A stretch of DNA of 64,000 bases from Ectothiorhodospira haloalkaliphila ATCC 51935 (GTDB taxonomy: Bacteria; Pseudomonadota; Gammaproteobacteria; Ectothiorhodospirales; Ectothiorhodospiraceae). The stretch lies in contig NZ_KK214997.1 in assembly GCF_000633935.1 (NCBI RefSeq), forward strand, positions 261,872-325,871, written 5' to 3'. A program made the translations under genes and the position numbers. Positions 1 to 8,090 of this stretch are shown here, one piece after another. Below the pieces are notes generated by a model, which was not told the origin of the DNA, did no database searches, and saw nothing but the letters and a program-made list of their open reading frames with translations. The first letter of the stretch is position 1. Every line of letters starts with the position of its first letter.

Positions 1-18
1 GGTCCCCAGAGACGCCAG

Positions 19-32
19 TGAAGTGGACCCCA
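19..32 (+). repeat. IS3 element terminal inverted repeat, left
   Basis: TGAAGTGGACCCCA matches the other terminus (1277-1290, minus strand) at 13 of 14 positions. It begins with TG, as usual for IS3 ends. Confidence 0.85.
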
Positions 33-89
33 TCTGCTGGACCACCTGACAGGGGGTTTAAGCTCTAACCGGGTTGTATCTCTCAGGCG

Positions 90-941
90 TCAGGCCGCCC
101 GAGTCAGAGGTTGGTTGAAGTAGACCTCATCCGGTGTTGCATCGTCCAGCCCTTGGTGGGGCCGCTCTGCGTTGTACCAGGCGAAGTACTGCTTCAGGTC
201 CTGGCGTAAGTGGGCTCCATTTTCAAAGGCCTTCAGGTAGACGCACTCGTACTTCACGCTGCGCCAGAGCCGCTCCACGAAGATGTTGTCCTGGTAACAG
301 CCCTTGCCGTCCATGCTGATCTGGATTTTATGGTCTTCGAGCACCTGGGTGAACGCCTTGCTGGTGAACTGGCAGCCCTGGTCCGTGTTGAAGATCTCGG
401 GCCGCCCATGGCGTGTCAGAGCCTCCTCAAGGGCATCAATGCAGAAGTCGGTGTCCAGGGTGTTCGACACACGCCAGGAGAGCACACGACGACTGTGCCA
501 GTCCATGATGGCCACCAGGTACATGAACCCCCGGGCCATCGGGATGAACGTCACATCGGTCGCCCAGACCTGATTGGGACGATCGATCACCAGATCCCGC
601 AACAGGTAGGGATAGATCCGGTGGCCCTCCCCCGGTCGACTGGTGCGCGGCCTCGGATACACTGCGTGCAGGCCCATCTGGCGCATCAGCCGCTGGACTC
701 GCTTGCGGTTTACCGGGTGGCCCAAGCGGTTGAGATAGGCCCTCATCCGCCGTGAACCATAGAACGGCCTTCGCAGGTATTCCTCGTCAATCAGGCGCAT
801 CAACTCCAAGTCGCTATCCTGGGCTGGCTTGGGCCGGTAGTAGACCGAGGAACGACTGATGTCGAGCAACTGACACTGTCGCCGCACGCTGACATCAACC
901 GCCCGTGGCTCCACCAAGGCCTGTCGCTGGGCCCGGCTCAA
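90..941 (-). CDS. IS3-family transposase OrfB (DDE catalytic part)
   Basis: The catalytic half of the IS3 transposase, which cuts and joins DNA during transposition. The 283 residues contain an N-terminal HTH_21-like segment (YGSRRMRAYLNRLGHPVNRKRV) and an rve integrase core with WATDVTFIP (first Asp), FNTDQGCQFTS (second Asp) and the DNIFVERLWRSVK stretch (Glu), followed by a C-terminal YNAERPHQGL. All three catalytic positions are present, so it looks active. The open frame starts at a TTG, but translation probably enters by -1 frameshifting from orfA. No frame break is seen. Confidence 0.93.
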   Translation of the reverse strand: MSRAQRQALVEPRAVDVSVRRQCQLLDISRSSVYYRPKPAQDSDLELMRLIDEEYLRRPFYGSRRMRAYLNRLGHPVNRKRVQRLMRQMGLHAVYPRPRTSRPGEGHRIYPYLLRDLVIDRPNQVWATDVTFIPMARGFMYLVAIMDWHSRRVLSWRVSNTLDTDFCIDALEEALTRHGRPEIFNTDQGCQFTSKAFTQVLEDHKIQISMDGKGCYQDNIFVERLWRSVKYECVYLKAFENGAHLRQDLKQYFAWYNAERPHQGLDDATPDEVYFNQPLTRAA

Positions 942-1225
942 CGACCGAGCCTGCGCGATAAAAAATCCCGTTCCACCGTCAGCTTGCCGATCTCACGGTA
1001 CAGGGTGTCGATCTCCTCCTGGGTCTTCTGGGCCGCTTTGCCGCCGCCCTTGCCCTCGAAGATCCCCGTCGCCTTGTCCAGCAACTCACGCCGCCACTGA
1101 CTCACCATGGTCGGATGGATCTCGAAGCGGGCTGCCAGCTCCGAGGTGGTCTGCTCCCCTTTGAGGGCCTCAAGGGCCACCTTGGCCTTGAAGTCGGCAC
1201 TGTATTGCTTGCGTTTCCTGCTCAT
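938..1225 (-). CDS. IS3-family transposase OrfA (helix-turn-helix part)
   Basis: A 95-residue protein with the HTH_Tnp_1 pattern (KQYSADFKAKVALEALKG, then SELAARFEIHPTMVSQWRREL) that binds the element ends. A C-terminal coiled region probably serves for dimerisation with the OrfAB fusion. It overlaps orfB by four bases and carries the slippery heptamer near its 3' end. ATG start with a short leader inside the element. Confidence 0.92.
   Translation of the reverse strand: MSRKRKQYSADFKAKVALEALKGEQTTSELAARFEIHPTMVSQWRRELLDKATGIFEGKGGGKAAQKTQEEIDTLYREIGKLTVERDFLSRRLGR
959..965 (-). promoter_or_regulatory. Programmed -1 frameshift site of the IS3 element
   Basis: In the orfA frame the minus strand reads GAT TTT TTA TCG. 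The heptamer T TTT TTA fits the X XXY YYZ rule for -1 slippage. After slippage the ribosome reads ATC GCG CAG and continues into orfB, giving the OrfAB transposase. Inferred from sequence only. Confidence 0.75.
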
Positions 1226-1276
1226 GATCAGATTCTCCTGTCGGAATGATCAGAGCTTAACCCCTGGTCCGAATTT

Positions 1277-1290
1277 TGGGGTCCACCTCA
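1277..1290 (-). repeat. IS3 element terminal inverted repeat, right
   Basis: Minus strand TGAGGTGGACCCCA pairs with the left terminus at 19-32. Its first three bases, TGA, act as an in-frame stop codon for the interrupted chemoreceptor-like gene. Confidence 0.85.
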
Positions 1291-1515
1291 GGTCTGCGCC
1301 AGCGTGCGCACCACCCCCATGTGTGATTCCAACCACCAACCCACGTTATCTGAGCCCGCGCTGGCCCGATTCTGAGCGGCGTCGTGCATCAACCCCACCA
1401 CGCGATGGTTCACCTGAGCAATCACGATAAGCGCCACCACAAGAAGCGCCAGCAACATGGGGATGCCGAGTAGTATCAGTAGCTTGGGCGTCAATCGGAA
1501 TCGTTGGAAAAACAC
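1288..1515 (-). pseudogene. N-terminal fragment of a methyl-accepting chemotaxis-type receptor, cut by the IS3 element
   Basis: Only 75 codons remain. They hold a basic start, one strong transmembrane segment (about residues 12-34, LLILLGIPMLLALLVVALIV) and the beginning of a periplasmic sensor (WWLESHMGVVRTLAQ), as in dCache-type chemoreceptors or related sensors. The GTG start at 1515 has a good ribosome site (GGAGGGG, five bases upstream). The last sense codon is followed directly by the TGA of the IS end. The rest of the gene is not on the other side of the IS within this window. Receptor class is inferred from the N-terminus only. Confidence 0.6.
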
Positions 1516-2025
1516 TGAACCCCTCCCAGGCCATGGCCCCCATCACCGGGGACAACGACGCACATTGCCAAACGGTCTCAACGCGGGTGACCATGACGCC
1601 CGTTCGCTTGGCGCTGACGTCCCCAGCCAGCGCGCACGACTGCCGATCGACCACCAAAGCTGCCGTGAAAAGAAGATAGCCGCAAAAGTGCTGATAGAGT
1701 GTCGGAATTCTAGACAAGGACGCGATACTACCCCTGAGATACATCAATTTCGACTGGATTACTCGCACGAAAGACGATAGAAAGTCTGTTTGAGGCCCCT
1801 CGGACGAGGGCTTTCAGGGGTAGGCAGGGGACGCACCCCATAGGACCGATGCCGGTTGAGCAGCATCACGGCATGGACGATCGGTCCGAAACTGCCCTTG
1901 CAGGTGGCCAGGTTGAACTCCCACACGCGGCGAACAGTCCGGCAGGGCAACCGGGGTATGGGGTGTCACCAGGGGCTTCCATGCCCATGGTGTCGTTGAG
2001 GTCTACAGGCGCTCGCACTTGCCGA
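1516..2025. other. 510-base stretch with no supportable gene
   Basis: This separates the truncated receptor from the peroxidase gene. The only sizeable frame (minus strand, about 1950-1759, 63 codons) has no recognisable domain and no convincing ribosome site, though part of it reads like a protein (WEFNLATCKGSFGPIVHAV). It could be a decayed gene remnant. The part next to 1515 must hold the promoter of the truncated receptor. No clear terminator was found. Confidence 0.5.
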
Positions 2026-3417
2026 TCAGGCGGCGGCCTGGGATTGGTGACTGTGCTGGGCAATGTTGACCAGATCTTCCAGCGTGAAGTGGCCTTCCTC
2101 TTTGGAGGGCAAGGTGGGCCTCCAGTGGGGGGCATGATTCACGAAACTCGCCCGGTCACCTTCCAGAAGACCAATCAGCACCTCAGCCACGATCTGACCG
2201 CCCACCTCGCCCAGGTGCTGGCCAGCCTCGCGCACCTCGGCTTCGCGCAGGATGTAGTACCACAAGGGAGCGGGTACCGGCAGGGGTGTCGGCAGGCCGG
2301 GTACCTGGCCCCAGAGTTCCTCCTGGTTCAGCACATCGGCCCCCATGCAAGCCGCCACTGACTGACCGGACGGCAGGGAGAAGGCGGCGCCCCGTTTGAG
2401 ATTACGGGTGGCCAGCGAGCGTGCTTCATCCGGAACGCCCGCGGGTACCACCGAGTCCGGCAGAAACAGCAACGACTCATTGAGCCGGGTGTTGATCAGG
2501 CGACTGGGCTGCACACCCTCGCCTTCCCCCAGAAAACCCGACCAATCCACGGTGTGCTCCCTGGCCACGGGCACCCCGCCGCGGAGATCGCTGAGCCCTC
2601 CATCCCTGGGTGCATCCGCCTCGGCCGGGAACAGTCGCGCGCCGCCCGCGGTGGCATTGATGCGGTAGCCGGCCCGCACCTGACTGTGTCCGAAACGAAA
2701 GGCGGCCACGCTGAACTCCACGGGCATGTAAGGCTCTTCGGCAAACCAGTAGTAGCGTCGTCCGTTATCCAGGATGTCGTCCACCCGCGCCTGACCACAG
2801 ATACGCGGCAGGTAGTCGTGCAGGACGATCCACTGATAGTGCCACCGCACGAGTCGCTGGGCCTCCTCGAAATCCCGGCCTGCCTCCTCGTCGAACACAT
2901 GGTTATGGAACCTGGCAAAGGCCAGGTGCAGTTGCGAGACAATCAGATTCTCGTCGTTTCGTGGGTCACCGATGACGGCGGTGCCACGATGATTTCTGAG
3001 GAGGTCATGATCGCCCTCTGCCGAGGTCAGGAACCGGCCCACGCCATCATAAAGGTAGGGCTGGGCCGCCGGGCCTGCGCCATACAGGGAGTCCAGTTCC
3101 AGCATGGGGGTGCGGAAGTTTCGCAATGCCTGGGGATCGTTCTGGGATTCCAGGCTGGAGGTGGGGTCGAAGGTAATGTCGTGGTCGACAAACTGACCGA
3201 AAAAAGTGAAACCGGCCGGTATACCGGGATTGTCGCCCTCCTCCCCAAGGTCATCTTTCATGGGGCCATCAGCGGCCCCCAGGGCATGCGGTTGCGCAGG
3301 TTGAGGAAGATGCGACTCCTTGAGGGAGCGCAGATGCGGAAACATCCGGCCGAAACGGCCGGCTTGGCCGAATACGCCCTTTTGAGGGCAATGGCCTCTG
3401 AGATATTCACCGTGCAT
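2026..3417 (-). CDS. Animal-type heme peroxidase family protein
   Basis: A 463-residue member of the peroxidase-cyclooxygenase (An_peroxidase) family, which oxidises substrates with hydrogen peroxide at a heme. The distal-histidine motif is FFGQFVDHDITF (His about residue 79). HYQWIVLHDYLP and FRFGHSQV follow, the latter holding the probable proximal His near residue 240. No signal peptide is visible. The frame is open to 3567, but ATG 3417 is preferred because AGGAG lies seven bases upstream (3425-3429). Transcribed alone, with its physiological substrate unknown. Bacterial members are scattered, which suggests transfer between lineages. Confidence 0.88.
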   Translation of the reverse strand: MHGEYLRGHCPQKGVFGQAGRFGRMFPHLRSLKESHLPQPAQPHALGAADGPMKDDLGEEGDNPGIPAGFTFFGQFVDHDITFDPTSSLESQNDPQALRNFRTPMLELDSLYGAGPAAQPYLYDGVGRFLTSAEGDHDLLRNHRGTAVIGDPRNDENLIVSQLHLAFARFHNHVFDEEAGRDFEEAQRLVRWHYQWIVLHDYLPRICGQARVDDILDNGRRYYWFAEEPYMPVEFSVAAFRFGHSQVRAGYRINATAGGARLFPAEADAPRDGGLSDLRGGVPVAREHTVDWSGFLGEGEGVQPSRLINTRLNESLLFLPDSVVPAGVPDEARSLATRNLKRGAAFSLPSGQSVAACMGADVLNQEELWGQVPGLPTPLPVPAPLWYYILREAEVREAGQHLGEVGGQIVAEVLIGLLEGDRASFVNHAPHWRPTLPSKEEGHFTLEDLVNIAQHSHQSQAAA

Positions 3418-3620
3418 GGGGGTACTCCTCATGAGACTGACATGTCGTTTCGATTTGGTTCGATTGACCTCCTTTGTGTGTGGAGAAAGGACAATCCCCA
3501 CTCCCTTACTTGGTTTATAGCTGTCGTACGCGGAATGTCCAGGGAACCCCTGTGAAAGCGAGAACAAGCCCCCCCTGACCGTCGCGGATCACCTTCCCCT
3601 CCAACAGAGGTCCGTTGGAT

Positions 3621-4232
3621 TCATGCCCCCCGATGACCATCGCTAGGAGGAGGACGTCGACCGGCCGGCCGGAATGCCTTGCACACCTTGGGGTCGGCTT
3701 CCAGATAAGGGCCACCGATCAGATCGATGCAGTAGGGCACGGCAGCAAAAATGCCATACACGGGCGGTGAGGCATCGGGAAGACCTGCCAGGGTTTCGGC
3801 AATGGCCTTGGGCTGCCCCGGGAGATTGATGATCAAGGCGCTGCCCCTGACGACCCCCACCTGGCGCGAGAGAATGGCGGTGGGGACGAAGGTCAGGCTG
3901 ATCTGGCGCATCTGCTCACCAAAACCCGGCATGACCCGGTCGGCTATCGCCAGAGTGGCCTCCGGCGTGACATCGCGCGGCGCTGGACCGGTGCCTCCGG
4001 TGGTCAGCACCAGATGGCACTCGGCCTCGTCGACCAGCTCCATCAGGGTTTCGCTGATGATCTTCTCATCGTCGGGAATCAGACGCGTCTCCCAGATCAA
4101 GGGGTTGTGCAATGCACGTCCCAGCCAGTCCTGCAGGGCAGGAATCCCCTTATCCTCGTATACACCGCTGGAGGCCCGGTCGCTGACGGAAACAACGCCG
4201 ATTCTTACCGTTTCATAGGTTGAACTAGTCAC
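3621..4232 (-). CDS. mog: Molybdopterin adenylyltransferase Mog
   Basis: Adenylylates molybdopterin before molybdate insertion in molybdenum cofactor synthesis. Visible are the N-terminal [11 protein letters not shown] strand and the [17 protein letters not shown] substrate-binding loop, plus [11 protein letters not shown], all typical of Mog/MoaB. About 203 residues, slightly longer than usual because of a basic tail. Starts at GTG 4232 or TTG 4238, inside the stop region of cysNC, so the two are translationally coupled. A molybdopterin oxidoreductase lies 6 kb away on the same strand. Confidence 0.9.
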   Translation of the reverse strand: MTSSTYETVRIGVVSVSDRASSGVYEDKGIPALQDWLGRALHNPLIWETRLIPDDEKIISETLMELVDEAECHLVLTTGGTGPAPRDVTPEATLAIADRVMPGFGEQMRQISLTFVPTAILSRQVGVVRGSALIINLPGQPKAIAETLAGLPDASPPVYGIFAAVPYCIDLIGGPYLEADPKVCKAFRPAGRRPPPSDGHRGA

Positions 4233-6135
4233 AGGCAATCAACTCTCGCTCACGCAGTAGCGCAATGACAGCATCGGCGGCCTCCTCGGTACTCAGCTCT
4301 GCCGCCCGAAGATGCAATTCCGGGCTCTCCGGGACCTCATAGGCAGAGTCGATGCCGGTGAAATTCTTGAGCTCACCGCGACGGGCTTTCTTGTAAAGCC
4401 CTTTCGGGTCCCGCTCCTCGGCCACATCCAGCGGCGTATCCACGAAGATCTCGATGAACTCACCCTCCTCCATCAGATCCCGCGCCATCTGGCGCTCACT
4501 GCGAAATGGCGAAATGAAGGCCGTCAGCACGATCAGACCGGCATCCGCCATCAGCCTGGCCACTTCCGCCACCCGACGGATGTTCTCCACTCGGTCGGCA
4601 TCGGTAAAGCCCAGGTCCCGATTCAGCCCATGGCGAACGTTGTCGCCATCCAGCAGGTAAGTATGCTGGCCGGCAGCATGCAGCTTCTTCTCCACCAGGT
4701 TGGCGATGGTCGACTTGCCCGCGCCTGAAAGGCCGGTAAACCACAACACGGCCGGCTTCTGCCCCTTGGCGATCCCCCGAGCCTGCTTGTCGATATCCAC
4801 ATGCTGCATGTGAATGTTCTGGCTGCGGCGCAGGGCAAAATGCAGCATGCCAGCGCCCACGGTGTTGTTGGTCATCCGGTCGATCAGGATATAGCCACCA
4901 GTGTCAGCGTTCTCCTTGTAGGGGTCGAAGGCCACCGGCCTGCTCAGGCTCAGGGTACACACCCCAATACCGTTCAAATCAAGCTGCTTGGCCGCGGTAT
5001 GCTCCAGCGTGTTGACGTTCACCTGATACTTCACCTGGCTCACCGTCGCCGACACCGTCTGCGTACCCAGCTTCAGCAAATAGGGTCGCCCCGGCAGCAA
5101 GGGCTGATCGTGCATCCACACCAGGGTGGTCTCGAATTGATCGGCCGTCTCGGCCGGCGCGTCCACACCGGAGATCACGTCACCGCGGGAGATATCGATC
5201 TCGTCCTCCAGCAGCAACGTCACCGACTGCCCGGCAATGGCCTGCTCCAGGTCACCCTCGTAGGTGTAGATCCGCTTGATGCGGCTGGTCTTGCCGGAGG
5301 GTTGCACACGGATGGCATCCCCCGGTTTCACGCTGCCGCTGGAAATCATCCCGGTGAACCCCCGAAAATCCAGATTCGGTCGGTTCACCCACTGCACCGG
5401 CATGCGCAAGGGGGTGTGCTGCAGGCGTTCCTCGTCCACCTCCACGGTTTCCAGATAGCCCATCAGGGTGGGCCCGTGATACCAGGGCATGTGATGACCA
5501 TGCTCGATCACGTTATCGCCCTTGAGCGCCGATAGAGGGATGAAGGTCATGTCCTCCAGACCCAGTTGCTTGGCGAAGGCGCGGTATTCGTCCACGATCT
5601 CGTCAAAGCGTGCCTTCGAGTAGTCCACCAGGTCCATCTTGTTGATGGCCACCACCAGGTGCCGAATACCAATCAGCGCCATCAGGAAGCTGTGGCGGCG
5701 GGTCTGGGTGAGGATGCCATGGCGGGCATCCACCATCAGGATGGCGGCATCGGCAGTGGAAGCCCCGGTCACCATGTTGCGGGTGTACTGCTCATGCCCG
5801 GGCGTATCGGCAACGATGAACTTGCGCTTGTCGGTGGAAAAGAAGCGGTAGGCCACATCGATGGTGATGCCCTGCTCCCGCTCGGCGGCCAGGCCATCCA
5901 CCAGCAGGGCAAAGTCCATCTCTTCCCCCTGGGTGCCATACTTCTTGGAGTCCGCCTTGATGGCGGCCAGCTGATCCTCGAACAACAGCTTGGATTCGAA
6001 CAGCAGTCGCCCGATCAAGGTGCTCTTGCCGTCGTCCACGCTGCCGCAGGTGATGAAGCGCAGCAGCCCCTTGTGCTCGTGGGCCTTCAGATAGCCTTCG
6101 ATATCGCCGGCGATCATGTCGGATGCGTGTGCCAT
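4225..6135 (-). CDS. cysNC: Sulfate adenylyltransferase subunit 1 / adenylylsulfate kinase fusion
   Basis: A bifunctional 636-residue enzyme. The GTPase subunit of ATP sulfurylase drives APS formation, and the fused C-terminal APS kinase makes PAPS. The N-terminal EF-Tu-like GTPase has [15 protein letters not shown] (P-loop), ADTPGHEQY and NKMDLVDY. The APS kinase begins near residue 455 with [15 protein letters not shown]. The start ATG shares one base with the cysD stop (TGATG), indicating coupling. Assimilatory sulfate activation is the likely role. The fusion is common in proteobacteria. Confidence 0.97.
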   Translation of the reverse strand: MAHASDMIAGDIEGYLKAHEHKGLLRFITCGSVDDGKSTLIGRLLFESKLLFEDQLAAIKADSKKYGTQGEEMDFALLVDGLAAEREQGITIDVAYRFFSTDKRKFIVADTPGHEQYTRNMVTGASTADAAILMVDARHGILTQTRRHSFLMALIGIRHLVVAINKMDLVDYSKARFDEIVDEYRAFAKQLGLEDMTFIPLSALKGDNVIEHGHHMPWYHGPTLMGYLETVEVDEERLQHTPLRMPVQWVNRPNLDFRGFTGMISSGSVKPGDAIRVQPSGKTSRIKRIYTYEGDLEQAIAGQSVTLLLEDEIDISRGDVISGVDAPAETADQFETTLVWMHDQPLLPGRPYLLKLGTQTVSATVSQVKYQVNVNTLEHTAAKQLDLNGIGVCTLSLSRPVAFDPYKENADTGGYILIDRMTNNTVGAGMLHFALRRSQNIHMQHVDIDKQARGIAKGQKPAVLWFTGLSGAGKSTIANLVEKKLHAAGQHTYLLDGDNVRHGLNRDLGFTDADRVENIRRVAEVARLMADAGLIVLTAFISPFRSERQMARDLMEEGEFIEIFVDTPLDVAEERDPKGLYKKARRGELKNFTGIDSAYEVPESPELHLRAAELSTEEAADAVIALLRERELIACD

Positions 6136-7037
6136 CAGAAGTACCCCTCCTGCTTTTTCTTTTCCATCGAGGCGGCGCTGTCGTGGTCGATGACGCGGCC
6201 CTGGCGTTCAGATGTCCTGGTGAGAAGCATTTCCTGGATGATGGCCGGCAGGGTGTCGGCCTGCGATTCAATGGCCCCCGTGAGCGGGTAGCAGCCCAGG
6301 GTACGGAACCGCACCTTGCGCATCATCGGCACCTCGCCGGGTTTAAGCGGCATGCGATCATCATCCACCATGATCAGCGCGCCGTCGCGCTCCACCACCG
6401 GGCGCTCGGCGGCGTAGTAAAGCGGCACGATGGGAATGTCCTGGAGGTAGATGTACTGCCAGATATCCAGTTCGGTCCAGTTGGAGAGGGGAAACACGCG
6501 GATCGACTCCCCCTTGTGCTTGCGGGTGTTGTAGAGTTTCCAGAGCTCCGGGCGCTGGTTCTTCGGGTCCCAGCGGTGCTGGGCAGTGCGGAAGGAGAAC
6601 ACCCGCTCCTTGGCGCGGGACTTTTCCTCATCCCGGCGCGCCCCACCAAAGGCCGCATCGAAGCCATACTGGTTCAGGGCCTGCTTGAGGCCCTCGGTCT
6701 TCATCACATCGGTGTGGATGGCCGAGCCATGGGTGAAGGGGTTGATATCCTTCTCCACCCCTTCCGGGTTGATGTGCACCAGCAGGTCCATGCCCATCTC
6801 CCGGGCCATGTTGTCCCGAAACGTGTACATGGCGCGAAACTTCCAGCGCGTGTCCACGTGCAGCAGCGGAAAGGGGGGCGGTGCCGGGGCAAAGGCCTTG
6901 CGTGCCAGGTGCAGCATCACTGCGCTGTCCTTGCCCACCGAGTAGAGCATCACGGGGTTCTCGGTCTCGGCGACCACCTCGCGCATGATATGGATGCTCT
7001 CGGCTTCCAGCTTTTGTAGATGGGTGAGTGCTGTCAT
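6135..7037 (-). CDS. cysD: Sulfate adenylyltransferase subunit 2
   Basis: Catalytic subunit of ATP sulfurylase, joining sulfate and ATP to APS. It belongs to the PP-loop (PAPS reductase-like) family: [18 protein letters not shown] is the pyrophosphate-binding loop, and [18 protein letters not shown] follows. 300 residues from ATG 7037, the family length. The frame is open 29 codons further upstream, but that stretch overlaps the preceding gene and is not conserved in kind. The upstream IS630-like gene ends 14 bases before the start, so both are probably on one transcript. Confidence 0.97.
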   Translation of the reverse strand: MTALTHLQKLEAESIHIMREVVAETENPVMLYSVGKDSAVMLHLARKAFAPAPPPFPLLHVDTRWKFRAMYTFRDNMAREMGMDLLVHINPEGVEKDINPFTHGSAIHTDVMKTEGLKQALNQYGFDAAFGGARRDEEKSRAKERVFSFRTAQHRWDPKNQRPELWKLYNTRKHKGESIRVFPLSNWTELDIWQYIYLQDIPIVPLYYAAERPVVERDGALIMVDDDRMPLKPGEVPMMRKVRFRTLGCYPLTGAIESQADTLPAIIQEMLLTRTSERQGRVIDHDSAASMEKKKQEGYF

Positions 7038-7051
7038 GGCATTGGCCTGTC

Positions 7052-7852
7052 TCAAAAGGTCGATCCGGTCCCGTGACCGGGGGGGACATTGATCAGATAG
7101 AAATCCGGATGTGCCTCCAGCCACCGGCGAATTTCGGGGCTGGCCTGGAAATACGCGCCTTGGAACACCAGCGCTGTCGGCCTGTCAGGCAGCAAGTCGT
7201 GCAAGCGCTGGAAGAGCGCCATGTACTCACCCGCCGCCGGCGGCGCCCACAGGCAACGGGTGTGAAGCACCCCCCGCTTGCCGTGCAGATAGAGCTGATA
7301 ACGGGGCCAAACGGAGGCCGGCTCAGACCGCGTCCCGGTCACCCTCACGCCCCCCTGCCAGACGCCGCCGCCGGCCTTGCGCACCGCCTCCAGCACCGGC
7401 TGTACTTGCTGGCGATACCAACGGCCAGCGCTGCTGCGTTGCCGCGCCAGGGCTGTCAGTGCCAGTGGCTCGGGCTTGAGGTCACGGGCCTCCAGCCAGT
7501 GGTCGATGGCGCGAGCCGAGACCGGGTGCCCCACCTCGCTCAAGGCATCGGCGAGCCCACGACTGCTCCAGGCCGGCTCGCCGGAATCGGGGGTCATGGT
7601 GAGCCTCGCGCACAGCACCTGTTGAGCGGCGACATCGAGTGTGCCCCCCTGCCCCGTCTTGCGCCCCCGTGGGCGCACAGGCACCGCCGTCCACCCCCCT
7701 TCCCGGAAGGCCTTCCAGGCTGCGGACACGGTGGGTGCAGAAAGCCCGGCCCGGGCGGCGGTTTGGGCAACGGTGTGGCCATCCAGGCGCAGCCGCACGG
7801 CTTCCAGGCGGCGCTCATTCAGCACTTCGGGCGATAAATGTTTAGTGGACAA
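7052..7852 (-). CDS. IS630-like transposase-derived protein lacking the DDE residues; probable DNA-binding regulator
   Basis: A 266-residue protein. Residues 10-60 form a helix-turn-helix ([20 protein letters not shown]), followed by a winged-helix-like segment ([18 protein letters not shown]) and a domain that follows the IS630 core. In that core the usual 'LDNAxxH' is [18 protein letters not shown], the first Asp position is VWQGGVRV, and the protein ends at [10 protein letters not shown] before the final Glu. The catalytic triad is therefore absent. No terminal repeats surround it. It sits 14 bases before cysD and begins at TTG 7852 below an AT-rich leader. A regulatory role in sulfate activation is inference. 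Confidence 0.72.
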   Translation of the reverse strand: MSTKHLSPEVLNERRLEAVRLRLDGHTVAQTAARAGLSAPTVSAAWKAFREGGWTAVPVRPRGRKTGQGGTLDVAAQQVLCARLTMTPDSGEPAWSSRGLADALSEVGHPVSARAIDHWLEARDLKPEPLALTALARQRSSAGRWYRQQVQPVLEAVRKAGGGVWQGGVRVTGTRSEPASVWPRYQLYLHGKRGVLHTRCLWAPPAAGEYMALFQRLHDLLPDRPTALVFQGAYFQASPEIRRWLEAHPDFYLINVPPGHGTGSTF

Positions 7853-7950
7853 TAAACGATTAAATCTTTGTTTTATAAAAAGTTAAAAATAAAACGAGAG
7901 GCATTATCCAACCTGATCAAGCTACATCATAAAAGCACTATCACAATCTC
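7853..7950 (-). promoter_or_regulatory. AT-rich promoter region of the cysD operon
   Basis: A conspicuous run of A/T (about 7855-7895) in otherwise GC-rich DNA, directly upstream of the IS630-like gene that heads the cysDNC unit. No exact -35/-10 pair stands out. It is named as a promoter region from position and composition only. Confidence 0.35.
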
Positions 7951-7967
7951 ACAAGCCCACCGCAATA

Positions 7968-7990
7968 CCACCTCCCGGCACAGGAGGTGG
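7968..7990 (+). promoter_or_regulatory. Hairpin hiding a Shine-Dalgarno-like sequence in the leader of the diguanylate cyclase gene
   Basis: Perfect 8-bp arms CCACCTCC (7968-7975) and GGAGGTGG (7983-7990) with a 7-base loop. The right arm contains GGAGG, six bases before an ATG at 7994 that opens a 12-codon frame ending at 8032, ahead of the gene starting at 8091. It could be a leader peptide with a masked ribosome site, or simply a terminator-like stem. Confidence 0.35.
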
Positions 7991-8090
7991 CATATGACAG
8001 AGAGGCTGTGCACTGGCCGCCGGCTCGGTTAGTCTATCGAACAGTTGCGCAGTACTCCCTCGCGAGTCCCAACAAAAGGCATACCTGAAC

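Larger units (their letters stand above)
19..1290 (-). mobile_element. IS3-family insertion sequence, complete
   Basis: An approximately 1.27 kb element bounded by imperfect inverted repeats. The left end reads TGAAGTGGACCCCA and the right end, on the minus strand, TGAGGTGGACCCCA. The similarity continues inward to a shared AAGCTCT. Inside are overlapping orfA and orfB with a -1 frameshift signal, the normal IS3 plan. The bases next to the two ends (CAG on the left, GGT on the right) are not a direct repeat, so no target-site duplication is visible. The right end lies inside a chemoreceptor-like gene. Confidence 0.9.

Noticed and set aside
2554-3555. A 333-codon plus-strand frame opposite the peroxidase gene
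   Set aside because: The peroxidase is unambiguous; the opposite frame shows no family features.
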